Of a stretch of 64,000 nt of DNA, positions 39,356 through 47,836 are shown piece by piece. Position 1 is the first letter of the stretch, and every line of letters begins with the position of its first letter. The notes under the pieces are model-generated. The model searched no databases. It saw only the letters and a list, made by a program, of their open reading frames with translations, and had not been told where the DNA came from. The translations under genes and the position numbers were made by a program. Source of the stretch: an uncultured SAR116 cluster alpha proteobacterium (GTDB lineage Bacteria; Pseudomonadota; Alphaproteobacteria; Puniceispirillales; Marisalimonadaceae); the NCBI GenBank assembly GCA_902558885.1, contig CACEFQ010000003.1, forward strand, positions 62,001-126,000, read 5' to 3'.

Positions 39356-39658
39356 ATGAAATTACCAAAATGGCACGAGAGACCTGAGAGCTCTTCAGAA
39401 AAGATTAAGTATCAAAATGTTCTTGATGGAAAAAATTTTTTAAAATTAGCTGATCATTTTATCTCTTTTGCTAATACTAAAAATAAAACTATCAAGTCTA
39501 CTGACCTAAATTACATAATGCTTTATGCTGCAGCCCGTTATTCAGCCCATGTTGGCAAAAATGTTTTAGAGATAGATAATCATGAGGATTATGTAAAGCA
39601 CATGTCAGAACAGTTTATAGATATGATACGAGAGCACCTAGCAGATCCAAACTTATAG
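39356..39658 (+). CDS. DUF5076 family protein
   Basis: Protein of 100 residues (MKLPKWHERPESSSEKIKYQ, then ADHFISFAN and YMLYAAARYSAH) that I place in DUF5076, an alphaproteobacterial family of unknown role, from memory of the pattern. It opens the run of small genes leading into the formate dehydrogenase region and is 39 bases before the next gene. Confidence 0.75.
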   Translation: MKLPKWHERPESSSEKIKYQNVLDGKNFLKLADHFISFANTKNKTIKSTDLNYIMLYAAARYSAHVGKNVLEIDNHEDYVKHMSEQFIDMIREHLADPNL

Positions 39659-39697
39659 AATAGTCTTACTTTTACATAATTTATTAAGGAGAAGTTT

Positions 39698-39937
39698 ATG
39701 AGTGATAAAAAAGATATGTCAAATATGACGGCTTCAGAAATTAGTTATAGGAAATTTTTGAAAAATTTAGGTGTTACAACACATCAAGAAATTGAAAAAT
39801 TGATTAATAAAAAAATAGCTGATGGTGAATTGAGTCCTAATGCTAATCTTGATATTACTGCTATCATCAAAATTGATGAATTAGGTCTTAATCATTCAAT
39901 TTCTTCATCATTATTATTACCAGGAAAAAATGACTAA
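39698..39937 (+). CDS. DUF6494 family protein
   Basis: Protein of 79 residues: SEISYRKFLKNLGVTTHQEIEKLINKK, then a short beta-rich end with DELGLNHSI. I place it in DUF6494 by resemblance. A strong aaggag site precedes ATG 39698. It overlaps the start of the Mrp-like gene by 8 bases, so translation is coupled, which ties it to iron-sulfur or cofactor delivery. Confidence 0.75.
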   Translation: MSDKKDMSNMTASEISYRKFLKNLGVTTHQEIEKLINKKIADGELSPNANLDITAIIKIDELGLNHSISSSLLLPGKND

Positions 39938-41015
39938 TTTAACTGAAAATTTAATATTAGACACGTTGAAAGAGGTTTATGATCCGTCACAGTCGAAGGA
40001 TATTGTTACTCTAGGTTTAATAGGTAATATAACTATAAAAGATAGTAATGTCTCAGTTACACTCGAAGTTCCAGTGCATAGAGGAGCATCAATGGAACCT
40101 ATTAGAAAATTAGCACAACAAAATATTTTAAGAATTGATGGTGTTACAAGTGCTACAGTTGTCATTACTGCACATGAAAATAAATACAACAAAACTAATG
40201 ATAACGTTAAAACTGATAAAACAGTTGAAAAAGTAATAGAGTCGAAAGTTAAACGATTTATCGCAGTTGGTTCTGGTAAAGGTGGTGTTGGAAAATCAAC
40301 AACATCGGTAAATTTAGCCATTGCTCTTAAGCTTGAGGGATATAGTGTAGGTCTATTAGATGCGGATGTTTATGGTCCCTCTCAACCTAGGATGTTGGGA
40401 GTTAGTGGAAGACCTGCATCTGTTGGAGGAGATATGGTTGCCCCCCTTCAAAATTATGGAATAAGTCTTATGTCTATGGGACTTTTAGTGCCTGACGATA
40501 CTGCAATGATTTGGCGTGGTCCTATGGTGCAATCAGCATTAACACAGATGCTAAACTCAGTTGCATGGGGAAACCTTGATATAATTGTAATTGATTTGCC
40601 ACCAGGAACAGGAGATATTCAAATTTCTCTTGCTCAACAAGTAAATCTAGCAGGCGCTGTAATAGTATCAACTCCTCAAGATATAGCATTGCTAGATGTC
40701 GTTAAAGCTTTGACAATGTTTCAAAAAGCGAATGTTCCAGTTCTAGGAATGATTGAAAATATGTCATATTGGTCTTGTCCAGATTGTGGAAGAATAGATC
40801 ATATTTTTGGAGAAGGTGGGGTAAAAGCTGAAGCAAAAAAAAGAGGAATTGAAATGTTAGGAGAAATACCAATAAGTTCTGAAGTAAGAAAAAGTTCAGA
40901 TTCTGGTATTCCTATAATCATTTCTGATCCAAAATCAGTTCAATCTAAGAATTATAGAAATATTGCAAAGACTATTATCAATTCTGTTAAAATAGATGAA
41001 GAGGAGTTAGTATGA
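39930..41015 (+). CDS. apbC: Mrp/ApbC-type iron-sulfur carrier ATPase
   Basis: P-loop ATPase of 361 residues. The N-terminal MIP18/DUF59 domain (about 1-85) is followed by a deviant Walker A GSGKGGVGKSTTSVNLA, DADVYGPSQPRMLG, and the Cys pair YWSCPDCG that holds a bridging [4Fe-4S] cluster. Family members donate clusters to apo-proteins. It is coupled to the genes on each side (overlaps of 8 and 4 bases), suggesting it serves the Fe-S-rich formate dehydrogenase. Confidence 0.93.
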   Translation: MTNLTENLILDTLKEVYDPSQSKDIVTLGLIGNITIKDSNVSVTLEVPVHRGASMEPIRKLAQQNILRIDGVTSATVVITAHENKYNKTNDNVKTDKTVEKVIESKVKRFIAVGSGKGGVGKSTTSVNLAIALKLEGYSVGLLDADVYGPSQPRMLGVSGRPASVGGDMVAPLQNYGISLMSMGLLVPDDTAMIWRGPMVQSALTQMLNSVAWGNLDIIVIDLPPGTGDIQISLAQQVNLAGAVIVSTPQDIALLDVVKALTMFQKANVPVLGMIENMSYWSCPDCGRIDHIFGEGGVKAEAKKRGIEMLGEIPISSEVRKSSDSGIPIIISDPKSVQSKNYRNIAKTIINSVKIDEEELV

Positions 41016-41776
41016 GTTTGTATTATGAACTTGACCCAGCAGATGATAATGACCCACCGCTTTTACCGCCAATTTTAACTGCAGTTGCAGTGCCAGATAA
41101 AATTGATGTTTTTAACAAAGCTATTGCTTCAGCTGCAAATAGTGATGCAGGGACAGTGTTATATTCCGAGAGTACAGAATTTATAGAATTAGCTGTAGTT
41201 TTAAATCCAGAAGTAAAAAAAATCAAATGTAATCAAATGTTGTATGTAATGATGGTTGCAGCTGGTGACTCAATTGGATCACTTGCTCCTCCTGAAGTAG
41301 TTGTTTCTTATTCTTATCCAGGGCTAATTTTTTTGAATCAGGGTGAAGCTGGTATAGTAAAAATTGAAGTTTCTTCTTCAGCCAATGAAGATACTGTTCC
41401 TGACTGGATGGTGGTTGGATTAAAATTGAGACTAAATAACCAGCTTCAGATGGATGAAAACAATATTCAACCAGATATAACATCTCTTGCAGATGAAGGT
41501 GCTGGTTTTGTTTCTAGAACAAGAGCTGTTGAATCTTTATCAAGGCATTTTCTAGCTTGGATTAGTCAATGGGAGGATGAGGGGTTCAAACCAGTTGTAG
41601 AGATGTGGAATTCCAGAAGAGAACAAAATAAAGAGCTCATATTGAAAAATAAAGAAACGGTTTCCTGGGTTGGGTTAGACGAAAATGGATTAGCTATTGT
41701 CAAATCTAAGAATAAAGAAATATTCTTATCACCAATTGAAATAACAAAAGAAATTGGAGACATAAACTTAAGATGA
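41012..41776 (+). CDS. Biotin/lipoate ligase-like protein (DUF4444 type)
   Basis: Protein of 254 residues related to the catalytic fold of LplA/LipB/BirA. Seen: LPPILTAVAVPDKIDVFN at the start, VVSYSYPGLIFLNQGEAGIVKIE in place of the ligase core, WMVVGLKLRLNN, and a C-terminal beta domain ending FLSPIEITKEIG. No complete lipoyl-AMP motif is seen, so ligase activity is doubtful. Overlaps both neighbours by 4 bases. Confidence 0.75.
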   Translation: MSLYYELDPADDNDPPLLPPILTAVAVPDKIDVFNKAIASAANSDAGTVLYSESTEFIELAVVLNPEVKKIKCNQMLYVMMVAAGDSIGSLAPPEVVVSYSYPGLIFLNQGEAGIVKIEVSSSANEDTVPDWMVVGLKLRLNNQLQMDENNIQPDITSLADEGAGFVSRTRAVESLSRHFLAWISQWEDEGFKPVVEMWNSRREQNKELILKNKETVSWVGLDENGLAIVKSKNKEIFLSPIEITKEIGDINLR

Positions 41777-42252
41777 AGTTTGCAAAAACAATTCGTTTCG
41801 ACAAATCTGATTTGAATATTTTCCCCTTGGCTTCTGAAGAAGGTGAGTTGGCTGTAGTAGGTACATTTAATTTTTATAATTTAAAGCAGGACGATTTAAA
41901 GGGGAAAGTAAAGCAGGCTTTTTCAAATGGATTTATGGGCTGCACTACTTTCGGGTATAGTACATTAGTTAGTTTAGTAAATATAAAGGAAAAAGAATTA
42001 CAGCAATTAAAAACAAATTTAGGTAAATTCTTGATAGATAATTTTGAAGCTCCATCAAAAGGTATAGCTGAAGAAGCTGCAACAGAAGAAATTAATTTTA
42101 TGTTAGATTTGTGTAAAAATCATGAAATAGGAAGTCTTTTGAGTATATCAAGAACTTGGGAGAGTAACGGAATTAAGGAAAAATTTAGAAATCTCCCTAA
42201 AGCTGATTCATGTGCAGAGCAAAAAATATGGACTTTTGTTGATGAGAGTTAA
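41773..42252 (+). CDS. DUF6505 family protein
   Basis: Protein of 159 residues beginning MKFAKTIRFDKSDLNIFPLASEEGELAVVG, with KVKQAFSNGFMGCTTFGYSTLV in the middle. I place it in DUF6505, a family seen with formate dehydrogenase genes in alphaproteobacteria. No catalytic motif. Coupled by a 4-base overlap to the ligase-like gene. Confidence 0.7.
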   Translation: MKFAKTIRFDKSDLNIFPLASEEGELAVVGTFNFYNLKQDDLKGKVKQAFSNGFMGCTTFGYSTLVSLVNIKEKELQQLKTNLGKFLIDNFEAPSKGIAEEAATEEINFMLDLCKNHEIGSLLSISRTWESNGIKEKFRNLPKADSCAEQKIWTFVDES

Positions 42253-42268
42253 ATCGGGGAATTAATTA

Positions 42269-43261
42269 ATGGTTAAAAATGATTTTTGGTTAACTTCTGG
42301 TTGGCATTTGTTAGATCAAAATGAAGAAGGTCATCTAGTTCCTACTGAAGACTTTATGAGAGCATATTTCTATAGACCAGAGGTTGTGCCAATTGAAGAA
42401 TCGTGTGAAGCTGAAACGGACCTCCATAAAAAATTGGTTGATAAACCTTTTGCTGTTGTTGAAAAAAAAGAACTTAACTTAATTAAAGATAAAGACGTAA
42501 TTTTTAATTATGAAGTAATAATAAAATTTAGAGATTTTTTATCTAACTATCCAACATTAGATGCTGCATATTTAGCAATTGCTAGAGGTCAGTCTGTAAA
42601 TTTTCCACCTCTTTTTGTAGACCAAATGGTACAAATTATTTTAAGAAATATACTTAATGAAACACCTTATCCTTTGCAAGTTAGAGCTTCAGAAATATTC
42701 TTTAGAACTCAAGTGGTTACTATTGCTGAAGATGAAATAATGGTCGCAGATGAAGCTACAGTTCAACTTCAAGCTGAGAAAAAAATCACTAAAGCAAATG
42801 ATCCAAAACAATTAGAGGTTGACATAGATATTTTAAGAGAGAGCTCTGCTGACAATTATTGGAGTAGATCAGATAAATTCGATACCTCCATTGATCTTGC
42901 TTTTACTAAACCAGGCTTAGATGCATTGGCAAGAGTAATTGAAAAATGGATTCATCATTTTCTTTTTATCGAGGTTTCAATAAAACCAATGCAAAAAATT
43001 GAAGATGAAAAATGGTCTTGGCATTTTGGGTTAGATAGCGATTCTAATAAAATATTAAATGATCTTTATCATGGAATGGATGTTGGCGAAGAAAGATTAA
43101 AACAAATCTTATGCCTGTTTCAACTTGAAGCCGAACAGGGTTTTGTTAATGAAATGAATAATAAGCCTGTATATGTTGGTTTGGCAATGAATGAAAATTC
43201 GAAAATCAAATTTAAGCCTCAAAATATTTTAACTAATTTACCTTTATCTAATTCTTCCTAG
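42269..43261 (+). CDS. DUF6352 family protein
   Basis: Protein of 330 residues opening FWLTSGWHLLDQNEEGHLVPTEDFMRAYFYRPEV, with AYLAIARGQSVNFPPLFVDQMVQIILRNIL in the middle. I place it in DUF6352, a mostly helical family of unknown role co-located with formate dehydrogenases. Last gene of the seven-gene plus-strand run from 39356; its stop overlaps the ferredoxin-gene stop by 4 bases. Confidence 0.75.
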   Translation: MVKNDFWLTSGWHLLDQNEEGHLVPTEDFMRAYFYRPEVVPIEESCEAETDLHKKLVDKPFAVVEKKELNLIKDKDVIFNYEVIIKFRDFLSNYPTLDAAYLAIARGQSVNFPPLFVDQMVQIILRNILNETPYPLQVRASEIFFRTQVVTIAEDEIMVADEATVQLQAEKKITKANDPKQLEVDIDILRESSADNYWSRSDKFDTSIDLAFTKPGLDALARVIEKWIHHFLFIEVSIKPMQKIEDEKWSWHFGLDSDSNKILNDLYHGMDVGEERLKQILCLFQLEAEQGFVNEMNNKPVYVGLAMNENSKIKFKPQNILTNLPLSNSS

Positions 43262-45312
43262 TTTAAATAATCATCAGTTGTTCTTGGTTTAGGCCTATCT
43301 TTTGTATCAAGCATCTTATCATTTTCTTTAAACATTGCTCCAACACGGCAGTCCTCACACATTTTAAGCATTTCAGTCCTGCCCTCTTGTTCAAACATCG
43401 TATGGGTAGATAATTTTTCAATTATTCTTTCTATTGATTTTTTTGATCCAAAAGTTTTTCCACAAACGGTGCAATCAAATGGTTGGTCTTCAATAATAAC
43501 TTTTGCAGACATTGCTTCATCACTTAAGTTAAATTGTGAATTAAGAGATATTGCTTTTTCAGGGCATGTTGCTACGCATATACCACATTGCAAACAAGCA
43601 TCTTCTCTGAATAATAACTGTGGTAATTCTGGATTGTCTTGGAGTGCACCAGCTGGACATGCGCTTACACATGATAAACAAATTGTACAACTATCTGTAT
43701 TTACATTTACAACTCCGTATGGAGAATTTTCGGGTAACGGGATAATTTCTTGTTTATTTTTATTGCTTTTAGATAAACCTTGTATTCCTGTTCTCAAAAT
43801 CCCTCTAGGTGCGCCAACCGCAATAAAAGAAGATGATTTTATCTTAGTATAACCATTTTTTTCATAAATAATTTCTTCTATTTTTTCAGGATCATTTTCT
43901 TCAATCATTATAATTGAGTTGTTTTCATTTTTTGCAACTCCAGAAAGTAAGGCATTGGCTAACTCAATTTGTTTTGGCAAAAAATCAAATTCTTCGATAT
44001 TTTTTGGATCTACAAGTATAAATATTTTTTTAAATCCAATTGCAATCGATGACACCATAAGATCATGTCCAGCTCTACCTACTGAATGCATTAAATATGG
44101 AATAAGATTTGCAGGTAATCCGCTGCCATATCTAGAAAGAAGGTTAATCATTTCGTTACCAAAATTATTATCAAATAAAAGTAAGGCAGGGTTCTTACCT
44201 CCCGCTTCAATAAAGTCATCATGTAGACTTGATAAATCACCTAACATAATTTCAAGACTAGGATAATCCGTTTGAATTGCACCAGACGGACAAACAGAGC
44301 CACAAAAACCACAGCCTCCACATATACCAGGATCAACAGAAACAACATCACCAGAGGTCTGAATTGCATTTGCAGGACAAACGTCTAAACATTTTGAACA
44401 TCCAGATTTTTCGTTTCGAGAATGTGCACATAAGCTATCATTAAATTTTACGTAAATTGGTTTTTCAAATTCACCAATCATATCAATTGCTTTTGCAAAA
44501 ATTTCTAGTAAATCTTTTGGACTGTTTGTACTTGCTCTAAAATAACCATCACGTTTATGGTCACCCGTAAACATAGGTGTGTTTTCACTAAGGTCTATTA
44601 TAATATCACATTCAGTATCTACAGATTTAAAATATTCCCCAAATTCAACATTTGATTTACTGCTAGGAAGAGCTTCCGAAAAATCGTTTATTTCAAGTTT
44701 AAATTGAGAAAAATATCCTTGAGACTTGCTTATATTTCCTTTTGTTATTTTGAAATTTTGAGGTTCTAATATAATTTCTTCTTCACAGTTGGTTATCATT
44801 AGGGTAACGCCTAAATGTTGACTCAACTTTTTACAAAAGTTGTAGGCAATCTCAAGGGAGTTATCACCGTTTTTATAATTAGTGTAGACAAAACACCTTC
44901 CTGAAGAATTTAGACTGAAACTAGGTGTTTTTACAATTTTTTTCACAGATGAATTTATTAACGCAGCCATCTTAGGAATAGCTTTTTCCCCTTCTTTGGA
45001 CCATCCTGCGTATTCTCTAATATTAAAAGTTTTAGGTACTTGAAAATTATTTTCTTCTGCCACTTTTTCGAAAACTTCTTCTTGTTGAGTACAAGCAATT
45101 AATAAATTTTTATTTTCTGCATTGCTTAAGGTGATTTGTTCTGAAACAGTATCTAATTCAGAACCACAAAGATTGTTGTATACTTTACATTTTTTTTCCA
45201 ATTTGCAAGATTTTGACAATGCTTCTTCATCTATTTTCATAGTGTTTTCACAATTACAGACGAGAATTTTATTATTATCTATTTCCAAAAGGCAATCTCC
45301 CAAGATTGACAC
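43258..45312 (-). CDS. Multi-cluster 4Fe-4S ferredoxin protein
   Basis: Soluble iron-sulfur protein of 684 residues. Four CxxCxxC...CP motifs are visible, in two pairs: the mid-protein CSKCLDVCPANAI and CGGCGFCGSVCPSGAI, and the C-terminal CTICLSCVSACPAGAL and CLQCGICVATCPEKAI. Further Cys pairs sit at the N-terminus (CNCENTM) and C-terminus (CTVCGKTFGS). Such proteins accompany FDH genes in alphaproteobacteria and may supply electrons to soluble carriers. Divergent from the DUF3305 gene across a 125-base gap. Confidence 0.9.
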   Translation of the reverse strand: MSILGDCLLEIDNNKILVCNCENTMKIDEEALSKSCKLEKKCKVYNNLCGSELDTVSEQITLSNAENKNLLIACTQQEEVFEKVAEENNFQVPKTFNIREYAGWSKEGEKAIPKMAALINSSVKKIVKTPSFSLNSSGRCFVYTNYKNGDNSLEIAYNFCKKLSQHLGVTLMITNCEEEIILEPQNFKITKGNISKSQGYFSQFKLEINDFSEALPSSKSNVEFGEYFKSVDTECDIIIDLSENTPMFTGDHKRDGYFRASTNSPKDLLEIFAKAIDMIGEFEKPIYVKFNDSLCAHSRNEKSGCSKCLDVCPANAIQTSGDVVSVDPGICGGCGFCGSVCPSGAIQTDYPSLEIMLGDLSSLHDDFIEAGGKNPALLLFDNNFGNEMINLLSRYGSGLPANLIPYLMHSVGRAGHDLMVSSIAIGFKKIFILVDPKNIEEFDFLPKQIELANALLSGVAKNENNSIIMIEENDPEKIEEIIYEKNGYTKIKSSSFIAVGAPRGILRTGIQGLSKSNKNKQEIIPLPENSPYGVVNVNTDSCTICLSCVSACPAGALQDNPELPQLLFREDACLQCGICVATCPEKAISLNSQFNLSDEAMSAKVIIEDQPFDCTVCGKTFGSKKSIERIIEKLSTHTMFEQEGRTEMLKMCEDCRVGAMFKENDKMLDTKDRPKPRTTDDYLN

Positions 45313-45352
45313 TCGAACTTATTTAAATGTCCAATAATGTCAATTAATTTCT

Positions 45353-45389
45353 TAAAGCCAAAAAAAATTAGTTTGTTTTTTTGCCTTTA
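45353..45389. promoter_or_regulatory. Inverted repeat in divergent promoter
   Basis: Arms TAAAGCCAAAAAAA and TTTTTTTGCCTTTA pair with a single C-C mismatch around an 8-9 base loop. It lies between the divergent ferredoxin and DUF3305 genes, where no transcript should end, so an operator is more likely than a terminator. Confidence 0.4.
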
Positions 45390-45437
45390 ATGTTGTTATC
45401 TAACTCACTTATTTATTGATTATATAATTGAGGTAAT

Positions 45438-46049
45438 ATGATAAATTTAGAAGATAACAAACATCTTTTATATGCTGTAAGAATTATTTTTGAAAAAAAA
45501 GAGATCGATAATTTATGGGAAAGCCATCAATGGGTGGTGAATGATTTGATTCCACTTAATGTAACTAGTGGAGAAGGTCATCCACCAATTAATGACGTAA
45601 GGATTCGTCCCTTCGTTAATGATGCTATATCTAAAGCTGATGAGAACAAAAACTTATATGTTGCTGATGCTTCAATTGATTTACATCGTGCCGAAGCAGA
45701 AGGTTATGCTGAAAACTTACAATCATCAGATCCTTCAATATACATAGTTTTAAGAGATGGGGACTTATTAGACGATAACGAAGAAGTTGATAATGAAAAC
45801 AACAGCATAGATATTCATTTGGCTGAAGTGTCACTTTCTCCATACAATATTCAGGATTATGAAGATTGTGGTGAGGATAAAGTTGAAAAGGTTCCATTAT
45901 ATGGTCCTATAGCTGAATTATTAAACAAGTTTGTAGGTGTTCACTTTCATCCTGAAGAATTTAAAAAAAGAAAAAGGGATAAAAAAAATATTGACGAGAA
46001 TATCCGTAGAGGTGGGGACCAAAGACTCAAGAAAAATTATTATAATTAA
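45438..46049 (+). CDS. DUF3305 family protein
   Basis: Protein of 203 residues matching DUF3305: IIFEKKEIDNLWESHQWVVNDLIPL, DLHRAEAEGYAENLQSSDPSIYIVLR, LAEVSLSPYNIQDYEDCGEDKVE and the basic C-terminus KRKRDKKNIDEN. Found almost only with formate dehydrogenase genes and likely an assembly helper, but not characterised. First gene of the main fdh operon. Confidence 0.88.
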   Translation: MINLEDNKHLLYAVRIIFEKKEIDNLWESHQWVVNDLIPLNVTSGEGHPPINDVRIRPFVNDAISKADENKNLYVADASIDLHRAEAEGYAENLQSSDPSIYIVLRDGDLLDDNEEVDNENNSIDIHLAEVSLSPYNIQDYEDCGEDKVEKVPLYGPIAELLNKFVGVHFHPEEFKKRKRDKKNIDENIRRGGDQRLKKNYYN

Positions 46050-46073
46050 TTAATCATTTATTGATAGGTAAAA

Positions 46074-46823
46074 TTGAAAATGGAAGAAGAAAACAAAGAG
46101 TTAGAGGAAAATTTTCTATCTAGATGGTCTAAGAAAAAGTCTAAACAAAAAACTCATATAGAAAACTCTAATTCTAAGCAGATAGATCCAGAAAGCTCAA
46201 CAGAAATAGAAAATCAATCATCTTTTGTTGAAGAAAATGATAAGCTCAACGATGAAGAGTTATTAAAAAAATATAATCTTCCAAATCCTGATAAAATAAA
46301 AAAAGAAAAGTCACTAGATGTATTTTTTAAAAAGGGTGTGCCTGATAGGCTGCGTCAAATAGCGTTACGAAGAGTGTGGAGATTAAATCCAATAATAAGA
46401 TTTCCTGATGCAGAAATTAATGATTATCACGAAGATTTTACAGATGCGGCTACTGTAATAGAGGGCATGCAGACAGCGTATAAGGTCGGTAAAGGTTATT
46501 TTTCAGATTTGATTGAAGATAACAATGAAAACAATGAGAACGAATCCTTGGTTTCTAAAGATAATTCTTTAGATAAAAAAAATACGAAGAAAATTAAAAA
46601 AATATCTGAGAAAAAAAATATAGAAAAAATTAAAAATGAAGAATCAAAACAAATTTCTAATAAAGAAAATAAAGAAGCTTCTGAAAATGGAAACAAAATA
46701 ATTGAGGCTAAAAGTTTTAAAGAACAATCAGCTGAAGAAAATAAGGAAAAACAAGTTTCTTTGGAACATGTTGAACGCAAACTAAAGCCTCAAAATATGG
46801 TGTTTAAACCAAAAAAAAATTGA
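46074..46823 (+). CDS. DUF3306 family protein
   Basis: Protein of 249 residues. The N-terminal FLSRWSKKKSK and central FFKKGVPDRLRQIALRRVWRLNPIIRFPDAEINDYHEDFTDA are DUF3306 hallmarks; the last 90 residues are low-complexity Lys/Glu/Asn and probably disordered. Either TTG 46074 or ATG 46080 may start it; the aggt site spaces better with TTG. Part of the fdh operon, role unknown. Confidence 0.85.
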   Translation: MKMEEENKELEENFLSRWSKKKSKQKTHIENSNSKQIDPESSTEIENQSSFVEENDKLNDEELLKKYNLPNPDKIKKEKSLDVFFKKGVPDRLRQIALRRVWRLNPIIRFPDAEINDYHEDFTDAATVIEGMQTAYKVGKGYFSDLIEDNNENNENESLVSKDNSLDKKNTKKIKKISEKKNIEKIKNEESKQISNKENKEASENGNKIIEAKSFKEQSAEENKEKQVSLEHVERKLKPQNMVFKPKKN

Positions 46824-46941
46824 TACTGATAATCAATAAATAAAAAAAATTATTTAATTTTTAATTAATACTTAACACATTAATAAAAAAAAGCTTTTCT
46901 TTTCCAAGATAATAGTAAATATTAGTACTGGGAGATATAAT

Positions 46942-47559
46942 TTGAGTTCTATAAACGCTAATATTATTGAAAATATTAATGAAGAAGATCAGTTGCGAGC
47001 TGATATGTATTCTTTTTTAGCGAATCTTTTAAGATCCGAGCCTAATTCAGAACTAATCAATCAATTAAAAATTCTTGAATCAGATGATTCTCCCATTGGA
47101 AAATCCATTAAAACACTATCCAAATTAGCTTCATCTCTTGATCTCCCAACTATTAGAGATGAATACGTTAGAATTTTTGTTGGTGTTGGTAGAGGCGAAA
47201 TACTTCCATTTGCGTCCTATTATTTAACTGGATTTTTAAAAGACAAACCTCTTGCTAAGCTTAGGCAAGATATGGAAAAAATTGGAATTAAATTAGAGGA
47301 AAACGTAAAAGAGCCAGAAGATCACATAGCCAGTATATTTGATATGATGGCTGGTCTAATTATTGGTAACTTTAATAAGAAATTTTCAATTGCAGAACAA
47401 AGAGATTTTTTTAACAAGCACTTGGCCCCTTGGGTTGGTTTGTTGATGCAAGATATAGAAAGTTCCAAGATTGCTGTATTTTATTCACCAGTTGGAACTA
47501 TCGGAAAAGAGTTTATGGAAATTGAACGTGCGTCGTTCTCAATGGATGTTTCGGGGTAG
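46942..47559 (+). CDS. TorD/DmsD-like molybdoenzyme chaperone
   Basis: Helical chaperone of 205 residues that binds the TAT signal of a molybdo/tungsto-enzyme and guards cofactor insertion. The family motif EYVRIFVGVGRGEILPFASYYLTG and EPEDHIASIFDMMAGLI are intact. TTG start at 46942 supported by a GGGAG site 8 bases upstream. Placed directly before FdhA. Confidence 0.92.
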   Translation: MSSINANIIENINEEDQLRADMYSFLANLLRSEPNSELINQLKILESDDSPIGKSIKTLSKLASSLDLPTIRDEYVRIFVGVGRGEILPFASYYLTGFLKDKPLAKLRQDMEKIGIKLEENVKEPEDHIASIFDMMAGLIIGNFNKKFSIAEQRDFFNKHLAPWVGLLMQDIESSKIAVFYSPVGTIGKEFMEIERASFSMDVSG

Positions 47560-47616
47560 CGATAGGCCCCTGTTTCATTGGCTCATATAATTGAGCTGTT
47601 TATTAAGGAGAGTAAA

Positions 47617-47805
47617 ATGAAGGTTGATAAATCTAAAAAAGGCAGAAGAGACTTTTTGAAAGGTGCTGCAATCACAGCTGCTGCTGCAACTGTAGCTGCA
47701 ACTGTTAATAAGACAGCCTCTGCAAATGAGACTTTAAATACTACTGGTTCAGGCTACCAGAAAACAAAGCATGTAAAAACTTATTATGAAACCGCTAGGT
47801 TCTAA
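47617..47805 (+). CDS. FDH-region TAT-target small protein
   Basis: Protein of 62 residues with twin-arginine signal GRRDFLKGAAITAAAATVAAT and a short tail KHVKTYYETARF. It matches the short TAT-signal peptides (TIGR02811 type) that precede FdhA in proteobacteria. ATG 47617 is chosen because AAGGAG sits 7 bases before it; the frame extends upstream only by chance. Its function is unknown. Confidence 0.88.
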   Translation: MKVDKSKKGRRDFLKGAAITAAAATVAATVNKTASANETLNTTGSGYQKTKHVKTYYETARF

Positions 47806-47836
47806 TATTAATTAATTTATTTTAAGGAGGAAAACT

